From CAVTSA01 sp963737225 (GTDB taxonomy: Bacteria; Chloroflexota; Dormibacteria; Dormibacterales; Dormibacteraceae), in the NCBI GenBank assembly GCA_963737225.1, contig CAVTSA010000002.1, positions 1 through 64,000 of the forward strand: a DNA stretch of 64,000 bases. The letters are read 5' to 3'. The notes beneath the pieces were generated by a model. That model was not told the origin of the DNA and searched no databases. It was given only the letters and a program-made list of their open reading frames with translations. Shown here piece by piece: positions 42,117-50,328 of the stretch (position 1 is its first letter; each line of letters starts with the position of its first letter). A program made the position numbers and the translations under genes.

Positions 42117-43715
42117 TCACGCGCGAAGGGCAATCCCGCCGTCTTTGCGCGGGTCGGACGCGCCGATCATTGTCCCGTCCGGCTCGGCCTGGATGAGCTG
42201 CACCCGTGAGAAGTAGGCATCGTAGGAGAGAGGTCGCCGGTTCACGGCGTAGCCGGCTTCGCGCAGCGGAGACAGGATGTCTTCGGTGATGCGCTGCTCG
42301 GCGGTCACCGTCTCGCCCTGGAAGTCGATCCGGGGCGCCGCCACCGCCGACTCCGGCTCCATCCCGTGGTCGATCAGGTTGAGCAGCGTTTGCAGGACGC
42401 CGCCTACGATCCGGGTCCCGCCGGGCGCTCCGATCGCGTAGCGCAGGCGCGGGCCCTGGAACAGGAACGCGGGCGTGATCATGGTGATCCGCGTCTTACC
42501 CGGCGCCAGCGAGTTGGCACGACCCGGACGGGGGTCGAAGCAGTTCATGTAGTTGTTGTAGGTGAAGCCGAGTCCGGGGGTGATGACGCCCGACGACGAG
42601 CCCAGGGTGTGTGTCATGGAGACCGCGTCGCCGTTGTGGTCGATCACCGTCACCTGGGTCGTGGTCGGCGAGTCGTGTGCCTCGCGGACCGCCGCGGCGT
42701 AGGCCTTCTCGGTCAGCCGCTCCACCGGCACCTCGACGAACTCGGGATCCGCCAGGTACCGCTCGCGGTCGCCGAACGCGAAGCCCATGGCGCGGACGCG
42801 GGCCAGCGCCGCCTCGGGCGAGGGCCAGCCCATGGCGCGGAGGTCGAGGCCCTCCAGGTAATTCAGGAGCTGGAGCAACGTCATGCCCCCGGCCGGCGGT
42901 CCGGCGGCGATCACGTCCAGGCCACGGTAGGTGCCACGGACCGGTTGCGAGACGCGTGGCCGGTAGTCCCGGAGATCGCCGGCGCTCACGAACCCGCCGT
43001 TGCGCTCGAAGTCGGCGGCGATGGCGGCGGCGATCTCGCCCTCGTAGAAGTCGCGCCAGCCTGCCCCCGCCAAACGCTCCAGCGTGCGCGCGTAGTCCGC
43101 GTTGCGCAGCCGCTCGCCGAGGCGGTAGAACTCCCCGTCCTTGGTGTAGATGCGCTGCGACTCGCCGGTCCAGGTGAGACGCTTGCGGGTCGGCACGTCG
43201 TCGGGGCCGTCGGTCGCCACCCAGCCGTTGTAGGTGTTGCCGGTGATCTGGAAGCCGTCGCGCGCGACCGGCACGGCGGGTGCGATGGCCTGGTCCAGGG
43301 AGATGGTCCCCCACCGCTCGAGCGCGGTCCCCAGGCCCGCCACCGTGCCGGGCACGCCCACCGCCTGGTAGCCGGCGTCGTTGACCGCACCTTCCAGGAC
43401 GTAGCCGTAGCGATCCGCGGACTCACGGATGAAGAGGTGCTCCCACTGGTCTGGCTTCACCGCGCCGCCGGCCCGGGCGTAGAACTCGAGGACCTCGCTG
43501 CGCTGCTCGGCCGCCGAGTAGTGGAGCATGACGCCGGAGCCGCCCAGCCCGCACATCTGAGGATCGACCACGCCCTGGCAGAAGGCGGCGGCAACGGCGG
43601 CGTCGACCGCGTTGCCGCCCCGCCACAGGACGTCGCGTCCGATCTCCGCCGCCAGCGGCTGCGGGCAGACGATCATCGCCTCCTTACCACCGGCTTCGCG
43701 CGCCGGCGGTGTCAT
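42117..43715 (-). CDS. Gamma-glutamyltransferase family protein
   Basis: A 532-aa Ntn-hydrolase precursor. The N-terminal subunit has PLAAEIGRDVLWRGGNAVDA and DPQMCGLGGSGVMLHYSA. The autocleavage nucleophile Thr lies in the SPTTTQVTVIDHNGDAVSMT stretch near residue 350, followed by HTLGSSSGVITPGLGFTYNN and IGAPGGTRIVGGVLQTLLNL. No signal peptide is visible, so it may be cytoplasmic. An alternative start at 43676 (MIVCPQPLA) is plausible, because the first 13 codons overlap a repeated sequence. Confidence 0.85.
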   Translation of the reverse strand: MTPPAREAGGKEAMIVCPQPLAAEIGRDVLWRGGNAVDAAVAAAFCQGVVDPQMCGLGGSGVMLHYSAAEQRSEVLEFYARAGGAVKPDQWEHLFIRESADRYGYVLEGAVNDAGYQAVGVPGTVAGLGTALERWGTISLDQAIAPAVPVARDGFQITGNTYNGWVATDGPDDVPTRKRLTWTGESQRIYTKDGEFYRLGERLRNADYARTLERLAGAGWRDFYEGEIAAAIAADFERNGGFVSAGDLRDYRPRVSQPVRGTYRGLDVIAAGPPAGGMTLLQLLNYLEGLDLRAMGWPSPEAALARVRAMGFAFGDRERYLADPEFVEVPVERLTEKAYAAAVREAHDSPTTTQVTVIDHNGDAVSMTHTLGSSSGVITPGLGFTYNNYMNCFDPRPGRANSLAPGKTRITMITPAFLFQGPRLRYAIGAPGGTRIVGGVLQTLLNLIDHGMEPESAVAAPRIDFQGETVTAEQRITEDILSPLREAGYAVNRRPLSYDAYFSRVQLIQAEPDGTMIGASDPRKDGGIALRA

Positions 43716-43781
43716 CGCTTACCACCGTTTTCGCGCGAAACCGGGACTATGCGGGCCTCCATAGTCCCGATTTCGCGTGAA
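43684..43781. repeat. Direct repeat and long hairpin
   Basis: TTACCACCG-N2-TTCGCGCG occurs at 43684-43702 and 43719-43737. The second copy leads into a hairpin with arms of about 22 bp (43728-43751 and 43760-43781, core GGGACTATG/CATAGTCCC) and an 8-nt loop. It lies at and upstream of the gamma-glutamyltransferase start, next to the IS110 element. Confidence 0.55.
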
Positions 43782-43996
43782 TCGGCATGCCGCGGAGCGG
43801 CACCCGAGGGGATGAAAATGGGCTGACAGCGAGTGGCCCGCAACCGTGTTTGGTCGGCGGGAGACCGAGCGTGAATCTGGGCCGGTGAACTGATGGCACC
43901 CGCGATGGTGGCCCGATGGGGCGAGAACACGCAGAGGAAACTCTGTTCCGAGCAGTTCACCCGCTGACCCATTTCAGCCAGGGAGGGTGGTCGGTC
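43782..43996 (+). other. IS110 5' non-coding region, candidate bridge-RNA locus
   Basis: About 215 bp with no ORF before the transposase ATG at 43997. In IS110-group elements this interval produces a structured RNA that pairs with target and donor DNA. No structure was computed, so the assignment rests on position only. Confidence 0.3.
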
Positions 43997-45214
43997 ATGG
44001 AGGTGGTCGTCGAGCGCTGCTGCGGGCTGGACCTGCACAAGAAGACGGTGGTGGCCTGCCTGCGAACCCCGGAGGGGGAGCAGGTGCGCAGGTTCGGCAC
44101 CATGACCCGGGAGTTGCTGAGGCTGTTGGAGTGGCTGCAGCGGGAACGGGTGAGGGTGCTGGCGATGGAGAGCACGGGCAGCTACTGGAAGCCGGTCTAC
44201 AACCTGTTGGAAGGACAGGGGATGGAGTTGATGCTGGTCAACCCAGCGCATATGAAGGCGGTCCCTGGACGCAAGACCGACGTCAAGGATGCGCAATGGA
44301 TTGCTGACCTGCTGCGCCACGGGCTGCTCACCGCGAGTCGAGTTCCGGAGCGTCCGCAGCGAGAGCTGCAAGAGGCGATGCGCTACCGGCAGCGCCTGAT
44401 CGAGGATCGTGCGGATGAGGTACGCCGGCTGCAGAAAGTCTTGGAGGGGGGAAACATCAAGCTCGGCGACGTGGCCACCGACGTGCTCGGCAAAAGCGGT
44501 CGCATGATGCTCGAGCAGCTGGCGTCGGGGGAGACGGATAGCGACCAGATGGCGGGGCTGGCACAGGGCAAGCTGCGAACCAAGCGTGCCTCTCTGAGCC
44601 TGGCGTTGGAGGGCTCGGTGGGTCCTCATCAGCGCTTCATGCTCAAGCGCCTGCTGGAGCACATCGCGTTCCTGGAGGACGAGATTGACGCGATGAGCTA
44701 GGAGATCGAGGCCCGGATGCGCCCTTTTGAGCCGGTCCTGGCCAGGCTCGACCAGATCCCTGGCATCGGCATCCGCAACGCGCAACGGATCCTGGCCGAG
44801 GTTGGCATCGACATGAGCTATTGGCGCAACGACAAGGCCTTCGCCTCCTGGGCCAAGCTCTGCCCCAGCAACAACGAATCGGCGGGCAAGCGGCGATCGA
44901 GCTGGATCGGGCCTGGCAACCAGTCGCTGCGGGGCGCGCTGGTGGAAGCTGCGCAGGCAGCGGCACGCGTCAAGGACTCTTACTTCTCGGCGCTGTATCA
45001 GCGCCTCAAGGCCAAGCGCGGAGCCAAGCGCGCCCTGATCGCGGTCGCACACGCGATCCTGGTCACCATCTACCACCTGCTCAAGGACGGCACCTACTAC
45101 CGGGACCTGGGTGCCGACCACTTCGATCGACGTGATCGCGACGCCCTGGTGCGCGGCAACGTCCGACGTCTGGAGCGCCTCGGCTACCACGTCAGCCTCA
45201 GCCCTGCTGCATGA
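43997..45214 (+). pseudogene. IS110-family transposase with an in-frame amber codon
   Basis: The RuvC-like DEDD domain is present: CCGLDLHKKTVVACLRTPEG, VLAMESTGSYWKPVYNLLEG and GRKTDVKDAQWIADLLRHGL. After FLEDEIDAMS a TAG at 44699-44701 interrupts, and the same frame continues EIEARMRPFEPVLARLDQIP. The C-terminal Tnp_IS116 domain has GIGIRNAQRILAEVG and the conserved SAGKRRSSWIGPGNQSLRGA segment with the catalytic Ser. Without the stop the protein would be 405 aa, a normal length. One nonsense mutation therefore inactivates an otherwise intact transposase. Confidence 0.75.
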
Positions 45215-45265
45215 ACGCTACGTCCGGAGGGCCTTTTTCAGAGGAACCGGGCCTGGGGGCACCAT

Positions 45266-46712
45266 CTAGCGGGGCTCCGCGTACTTGAAGACGACGGTCT
45301 TGGTGTGCGTGTACCCGGCGAGCGCCTCGAACCCCTTCTCCCGACCGTGCCCGGAGTGCTTGTACCCACCGAAGGGGAGCTCGATGCCGCCGCCCGCGCC
45401 GTAGGTGTTGACGAAGACCTGCCCGGCCCGAGTCTCGTTGGCGAGCCAGAGCGCCTTGTCCAGGTCGCGTGTCCAGACCGCGGCGACCAGCCCGTAGTCG
45501 GTGCCGTTGGCGATCCGGATCGCGCTCGCCGCGTCCGTGAACGGGAGGATCGTCAGCACCGGCCCGAAGATCTCTTCCCGGGCGACGCGCGCCTCGGGTG
45601 ACACCTGGTCCAGGATCGTGGGCTGGAAGAAGTAGCCGCCACCCAGATCGGGTGCCGCGCCACCGATCGCTACCCGGCCCTCGCTTCTGGCCAGCTCCAC
45701 ATATCCCTTGACGCGCTCGAGCTGCTTCCGCGAGATCAGCGGACCCAACTGCGGGTCGTCCGGGCCGGGTCCGATCGTGATCTTTCCAAAGCGCTCGCGC
45801 AACTCCTCGGTAACGCGGTCCTGGATCGAGGCCTCGACCAGGAGACGGGAGCCCGCGGAGCAGGTCTGGCCTCCGTTCTGGATGATCGAGTTCACGATCA
45901 CGGGGAGCGCCGTGTCGAGGTCAGCGTCGGCGAGCAGCAGGTTCGGCGACTTGCCGCCCAGCTCCAGCGTCACCGGCACGTGGTTCTCGGCCGCCGCCTT
46001 GGAGACCAGGGTCCCTACCTCGGGGGAGCCGGTGAACGAGAGGTGGTCGATCCCGGTGTGCGCGGCGAGCGCCGCGCCGGCCTCCTCACCGAGCCCCGGG
46101 ACCACGTTGAGCACCCCCTTCGGAAACCCCGCCTCCAGGGCCAGGTCGCCGAGCCGGATCGCGGTCAGCGGCGCTTCTTCGGCCGGCTTCAGCACGCAGC
46201 AGTTGCCGGTGGCGAGCGCGGGCGCGACCGTCCGGGCGGAGATCTGGATCGGGTAGTTCCAGGGCACGATGTGGGCGGTGACCCCGTAGGGCTCGCGCAG
46301 GGCCAGCACCATGGTGCCCGGCGTGGGGGCCGGGATCACGTCGCCGAACAGCGCCTTGACCGTGTCCCCGTAGTAGTCGAAGTACTTGGCCGCGTTCTCC
46401 ACGTCCGTTCGGGCCTGGGTGAGCGGCTTGCCGGTGTCACGGCTCTCGGTCAGCGCGAGCTGCTCGGCCTCGCCGCGGATCGAGCTGGGCCAGCCTGCGG
46501 AGCCTGGCGGCGCGCTCTTCGACCGTGGTCCGCCGCCACGTGGTCTCGAAAGCACGCCGGGCGGCGGCCACGGCGCGGTCGACCTCCTCCCTGTCACCCG
46601 CCGCGACCTCGGCCAGGCCGGCGCCCGTCGAGGGGTCGATGTCCGTGAAGGTGCGCGTGGCGTCGACGTGCTCGCCGTCGATGATCGCCCCCACCTGTGC
46701 CTGCACTGCCAT
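45266..46712 (-). CDS. Aldehyde dehydrogenase family protein, one frameshift
   Basis: The start ATG 46712 begins MAVQAQVGAIIDGEHVDATR. At 46481-46482 one extra base shifts the frame (LRRLAQL to IRGEAEQLALTES). The rest is a normal ALDH: IVPWNYPIQISARTVAPALA, VTLELGGKSPNLLLADADLD with the catalytic Glu, NGGQTCSAGSRLLVEASIQD with the Cys nucleophile, and EEIFGPVLTILPF. Without the shift the protein would have about 481 aa. It is last in a four-gene minus-strand catabolic operon. The shift is a mutation or a sequence error. Confidence 0.75.
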
Positions 46713-46765
46713 GCCTGGATGGTAGGACTCCGCCTCGGCGAGACCCGAGTGCCGGCGTATTGGGG

Positions 46766-47944
46766 CTAGGGTGAGGCGTTGTCGCACGCGACTGCCGGCG
46801 CTCGGGGATGGCCTACGCGCTGGGCGACCCCTCGAGCGCGGCAATGTTGGAGAGAGTCCGAGGCCGGCCATCCTCGGCGCTCGTGGATCAGCGAGACCAG
46901 CCGCTCGACGCGTGACATGTCGAGGCCCAGCCGGCGCCCCTCCTGCGCCAGCGCGCCCGCCTGACAGTCGATCTCGGTCCTGCGGTGCCGGATCGCGAGA
47001 TCTCGCCACACGCCGGTACGGCGCTGGACCTGACCGGCGTAGAAGCGCGCCACGCCCTCGATCGCCGATCGCCAGCCGGATGCCCGGTAGGCATCGGGCG
47101 AGAACCCGCCAAACGGTTCCAGCCGGACACCCAGGCTGTCGGGCACGGCCATCGCCTCCTGGACCAGAGCGAACAGGATCGGCCCGACGCCGGGCTCGCG
47201 AAGCAGGTCCGGGATATCCTCGTCGACCAGGGCCGTCGCCTCCAGCAGGCAGCCGTAGACCACCTTCGACCACAGATATCCCCAGATGTTGTCGGTGGAG
47301 ATCGTCGCCTCGAAGTCGCTGAGCATCCGCTGGATCGCCGCCAGCCGGGGCGTCATCGCGCCGTCCAGCTCGCCCACGTAGATCGGATGCTCCCCGCCGT
47401 GCTCCACCTCGCCAGGACCCTTCCAGGTGGCGGAGTAGTTGACGAAGGCACCCAGCGTCCGCTCGCCACCCACCACCTCGGCGATCACGTTCTCGTTGAG
47501 CCCGTTCTGGAACGAGACCACGACTCCGTCCGGGGCGAGTAGCGGGGCCAGCGCCGCGACCGCAGCCCGTGTGTGGTGGCACTTCACGGCCAGGAACACC
47601 GTTCGCACCGGCCCCTCCACCTCCTCGGGCAGCGCCGCGCGGACGGGCTGGGTGAACGGTTCGCGGGTCCCCGCGACGCGCAAACCGTCGGACCGCATCG
47701 CCGCGACGTGCTCCGGGACCACGTCCACCAGCAGCGGGTCGTGGCCGGTCCGCGTGAGCCAGGCCCCAAGCAGCCCCCCGACCGCGCCCGCCCCCCAGAT
47801 CACCAGGCGTTCCATCAGTCCGTCCCGACGCCCACCACTGGGGCGCCCTCCGGTCCCGGCGGGCAAGGTCACCATGACCACGCCCACGCCCGTGTCCGGC
47901 GCGATCAGCCGCTCGATCGGCTCCCCGAGATCCCCGCGTCTCAT
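46766..47944 (-). CDS. PanE/ApbA-like 2-dehydropantoate 2-reductase family protein
   Basis: The Rossmann start MERLVIWGAGAVGGLLGAWL (ATG 47815), FLAVKCHHTRAAVAALAPLL, VVSFQNGLNENVIAEVVGGE and the C-terminal SKVVYGCLLEATALVDEDIP follow the ketopantoate reductase family, which reduces 2-keto acids with NADPH. The only strong ribosome site (AGGAGGGAAAGG) precedes an in-frame ATG at 47944, which adds a 43-residue leader without similarity to the family; either start may be used. The catabolic-operon context argues for a role other than pantothenate synthesis. Confidence 0.65.
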   Translation of the reverse strand: MRRGDLGEPIERLIAPDTGVGVVMVTLPAGTGGRPSGGRRDGLMERLVIWGAGAVGGLLGAWLTRTGHDPLLVDVVPEHVAAMRSDGLRVAGTREPFTQPVRAALPEEVEGPVRTVFLAVKCHHTRAAVAALAPLLAPDGVVVSFQNGLNENVIAEVVGGERTLGAFVNYSATWKGPGEVEHGGEHPIYVGELDGAMTPRLAAIQRMLSDFEATISTDNIWGYLWSKVVYGCLLEATALVDEDIPDLLREPGVGPILFALVQEAMAVPDSLGVRLEPFGGFSPDAYRASGWRSAIEGVARFYAGQVQRRTGVWRDLAIRHRRTEIDCQAGALAQEGRRLGLDMSRVERLVSLIHERRGWPASDSLQHCRARGVAQRVGHPRAPAVACDNASP

Positions 47945-47988
47945 CCTTTCCCTCCTTTCCTCCCTCGAGTGCCTCTCGCGTCGTCCCG

Positions 47989-48785
47989 TCAGAACATCTG
48001 GCGTCCGCCGTCGACGCTCAGGATCTGCCCCGTACACCAGCCGGCGAGGTCGGACGCAAAGAAGAGAACGGCACCGGCGATGTCCTCGGGTGTGCCCAAC
48101 CGCCGCAACGCGAGGGACTCGACCAGCCCGCGCTGGCCATCCTCCCCGTAGGACTCCCACTGCTTCCGCGTCGCCGGATTGCTGAGCACAAAACCGGGGG
48201 CGACACTGTTCGAGGTGATGCCCCACGGACCCAGCTCGTGCGCGAGCTGCCGGGTGAGGCCGATCTGCCCCGCCTTGGACGCGGCGTAGGCCTGGATTCC
48301 GGTCAGGCTGGTCGACCGGCCGGCCCCGGACGAGATGCTGACGATCCGCCCGTAGCGCTGCCGCTTCATCCCCGGCGCCACCGCCCGGGCGGAGAGGAAC
48401 GCCCCGGTCAGGTTGACGTCGACGATGTCCTGCCAGGAGGCTCGCGACACGTCTTCCAGTGCACGTCCCACCTGGCCGCGGACGCCTCCCGCGACGTTGA
48501 CCAGGATGTCGATCGCGCCATGGATGCGCTCACCCGCGGCGACCAGGGCGCCGACCTGGTCCTCATCCGTGACATCCGCCACCACGGCCTCGCAGGCGCC
48601 GCCGGCAGCCGCCGCGCAGCCGCCGCGGCCGCCGCGCTGTCTCGCAGCTCGGACTCCAGCACGTCGCTCGCGTAGACGGTGGCGCCGTGGTCTGCGAGCT
48701 CGCCGGCGATGGCACGGCCGATACCGTGGGCCGCGCCCGTCACGATTGCGACGCGACCCTCGAAGCGCAGGTCAGGCGACGCCAC
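47989..48785 (-). CDS. Short-chain dehydrogenase/reductase, one frameshift
   Basis: From GTG 48785: RFEGRVAIVTGAAHGIGRAI is the NAD(P)-binding G-x3-G-x-G motif. Near 48600, in a GC-rich Ala-coding run, the frame shifts. The second part has VVADVTDEDQVGALVAAGER, DILVNVAGG, the catalytic Ser in GRIVSISSGAGRSTS and Tyr-x3-Lys in IQAYAASKAGQIGLTRQLAH, ending ILSVDGGRQMF. The full length would be about 265 aa, typical of classical SDRs. The start overlaps the creatininase-family stop by 14 bases. Confidence 0.75.
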
Positions 48786-49464
48786 GGATCGCCTCGCGGG
48801 TCTCCTCGACGCCGATTTCCCAGACCCGAAGCATGTCCGCGTCGGGCTTCTGGTAGTCACCACCGAAGTTGCCATCCCCGAGCAGCTCCCGGGCCCGGAG
48901 CGGACCGGCGGCGCCGATCGCCTGCAGGTCGGCGAGGGCCTTCTGCTCCGCGGGCACCTCGGCCACCCGGTTCCAGGGGAAGTTCTCCATCCAGGAGCCG
49001 TGCGCGCCAAGCCGGTCGATGCCCTGGACCACCGCCCACGTTCGCGGTGCGTTCCACCAGTTGTGAAGCACCACCCGGCTGTCCTCGTGCCGCACCAGCC
49101 ACTCCTGGGCCACCGCACCGGCAGGGGCGTTCCCGCCGTGGCCGTTCACCAGCACGACGCGCCGGAACCCAGCCCGGTGGAGGCCGTCCAGGAGCTCGGT
49201 GATGATCGCCACGTAGGTCCCCACCGTCAGGCTGAGGCTGCCCGGGAACCCGAGCATGTACGGCGTGACCCCGTAGGGCAGGACCGGGAACACCGGTACG
49301 CCGAGCGGTTCCGCCGCCTCGATCGCCACCCGCTCCGCCAGCAGAGCGTCGGTACCCAGGCTCAGGTAGCCGTGCTGCTCGACGGATCCGAGCGGCAGCA
49401 CCGCCCGATTGTCGCGTCCCAGGTACTCCTCGACCTGCATCCAGTTCATATCGACGATCCGCAT
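48772..49464 (-). CDS. Creatininase-family amidohydrolase
   Basis: 230 aa. MNWMQVEEYLGRDNRAVLPL, GSVEQHGYLSLGTDALLAER (metal Glu, His and Asp), FRRVVLVNGHGGNAPAGAVA and the later Glu-containing TWAVVQGIDRLGAHGSWMEN follow the family. Members open lactams or amides such as creatinine or pyrrolopyrazine intermediates; the substrate here is not known. GGGAGGGG precedes ATG 49464. It is the first gene of the minus-strand catabolic operon. Confidence 0.8.
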   Translation of the reverse strand: MRIVDMNWMQVEEYLGRDNRAVLPLGSVEQHGYLSLGTDALLAERVAIEAAEPLGVPVFPVLPYGVTPYMLGFPGSLSLTVGTYVAIITELLDGLHRAGFRRVVLVNGHGGNAPAGAVAQEWLVRHEDSRVVLHNWWNAPRTWAVVQGIDRLGAHGSWMENFPWNRVAEVPAEQKALADLQAIGAAGPLRARELLGDGNFGGDYQKPDADMLRVWEIGVEETREAIRGVA

Positions 49465-49755
49465 CCGTACCCCTCCCGAGCTTCGATTTCTGCATCCCGA
49501 CCGGCGCACCCTAGTATTCCGCCGACCACCGACACCGGGGCGTCATGGCGCAACATCGCGGCAGCCAGGCAACCGCAACCGCGCGGGGCCCGCGCACGCC
49601 TGTCCGGTGACCGGGCCTCATCGTCGACCGCGGTGGGCGGTGAGCCGTGCGGAACGGCGGCGGGCGAGTGTGCGGAACGGGGACGGCGAGGCTCCCCCGC
49701 ATGCGCGTGTCCCGCATTGTGTTTTTGGGAGGTTTCGATAGAATTTCACCTTGAA
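49465..49755. other. Divergent intergenic region before the ECF genes
   Basis: About 290 bp. GTGCGGAACGG occurs twice (near 49648 and 49672). No thiamine, cobalamin or other riboswitch motif was recognised. GGGAGG at 49728-49733 lies 22 bases before the GTG proposed for the next gene. Confidence 0.4.
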
Positions 49756-50328
49756 GTGGCAGATTCTGGGCGGCTTCCGGCGGCTCGGCCCGGCTCGCGC
49801 ACCCGCACGCTGCTCACGATCGCCGCGATCTCCGCCGTCGGTGCCGTGCTGCTCGCGGTGGCCGGCGACCTCTCCCTGCTCGGGCTCGCCGTCTTCCCCC
49901 TCCTCACCGCGGCCCTGACCGGGCTCTGGATGCTGGTCCCGGTGCTCGCGCTGGCCCTGCTCCGGCGCGGCGGCGTGGGGCTCCTCGCCTCCGTCATCTC
50001 CGGGCTGGTCGCGTTGCCCTTCACCGGGTTCCAGATCTTCATCCCGATCGCCGCCGTCGTCACCGGGCTCGTGGTCGAGGCGGTCTTCGCCGTCACGCTG
50101 TACCGGCGGTGGCCGGCCTGGCGCTTCTACCTGGCCGCGCTGATCGAGAGCGCGATCCTCCTCGCCGTCGAGTGGCAGACGTTCGGCATCGCGCATATGA
50201 TCCTGCCGATGCAGCTGGCGATGATCGTCGTGCTCACGGCGGCGAACGTGGCCTGCACCGCGCTTGCACTGGTCACGGCGACACGGCTGCGCCGGGCGGG
50301 CGTGGGCGTACCTCTGACGCTGCCCTGA
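49756..50328 (+). CDS. ECF transporter S (substrate-binding) component, probable
   Basis: 190 aa with five or six hydrophobic helices (LLTIAAISAVGAVLLAVAGD, GLAVFPLLTAALTGLWMLVP, FIPIAAVVTGLVVEAVFAVT, MQLAMIVVLTAANVACTALA), the size and helix count of ECF S subunits. Its identity rests mainly on position: it is followed directly by a gene encoding both ATPases and the T subunit. The vitamin or substrate is unknown. GTG 49756 is poorly placed relative to GGGAGG; an in-frame ATA at 49738 sits five bases after that site. Confidence 0.6.
   Translation: MADSGRLPAARPGSRTRTLLTIAAISAVGAVLLAVAGDLSLLGLAVFPLLTAALTGLWMLVPVLALALLRRGGVGLLASVISGLVALPFTGFQIFIPIAAVVTGLVVEAVFAVTLYRRWPAWRFYLAALIESAILLAVEWQTFGIAHMILPMQLAMIVVLTAANVACTALALVTATRLRRAGVGVPLTLP

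Larger units (their letters stand above)
43782..45240 (+). mobile_element. IS110-family element (ends approximate)
   Basis: The transposase region 43997-45214 plus about 200 bp of upstream non-coding DNA and a short right flank. IS110 elements lack terminal inverted repeats, so the limits are estimates. The long 5' non-coding region is where IS110-group elements encode their bridge RNA. Confidence 0.55.

Noticed and set aside
42366..43826. 486-codon plus-strand frame opposite gamma-glutamyltransferase
   Set aside because: Mirror frame of a gene with clear GGT motifs; the translation has no recognisable domain.
44699..44701. Amber recoding (pyrrolysine-like) in the IS110 transposase
   Set aside because: No pyl genes in view and a single isolated TAG. 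Other genes here end in TAG normally, so a nonsense mutation is simpler.
49465..49755. Riboswitch upstream of the ECF transporter
   Set aside because: No TPP, cobalamin, or other vitamin riboswitch core motif could be found by eye.
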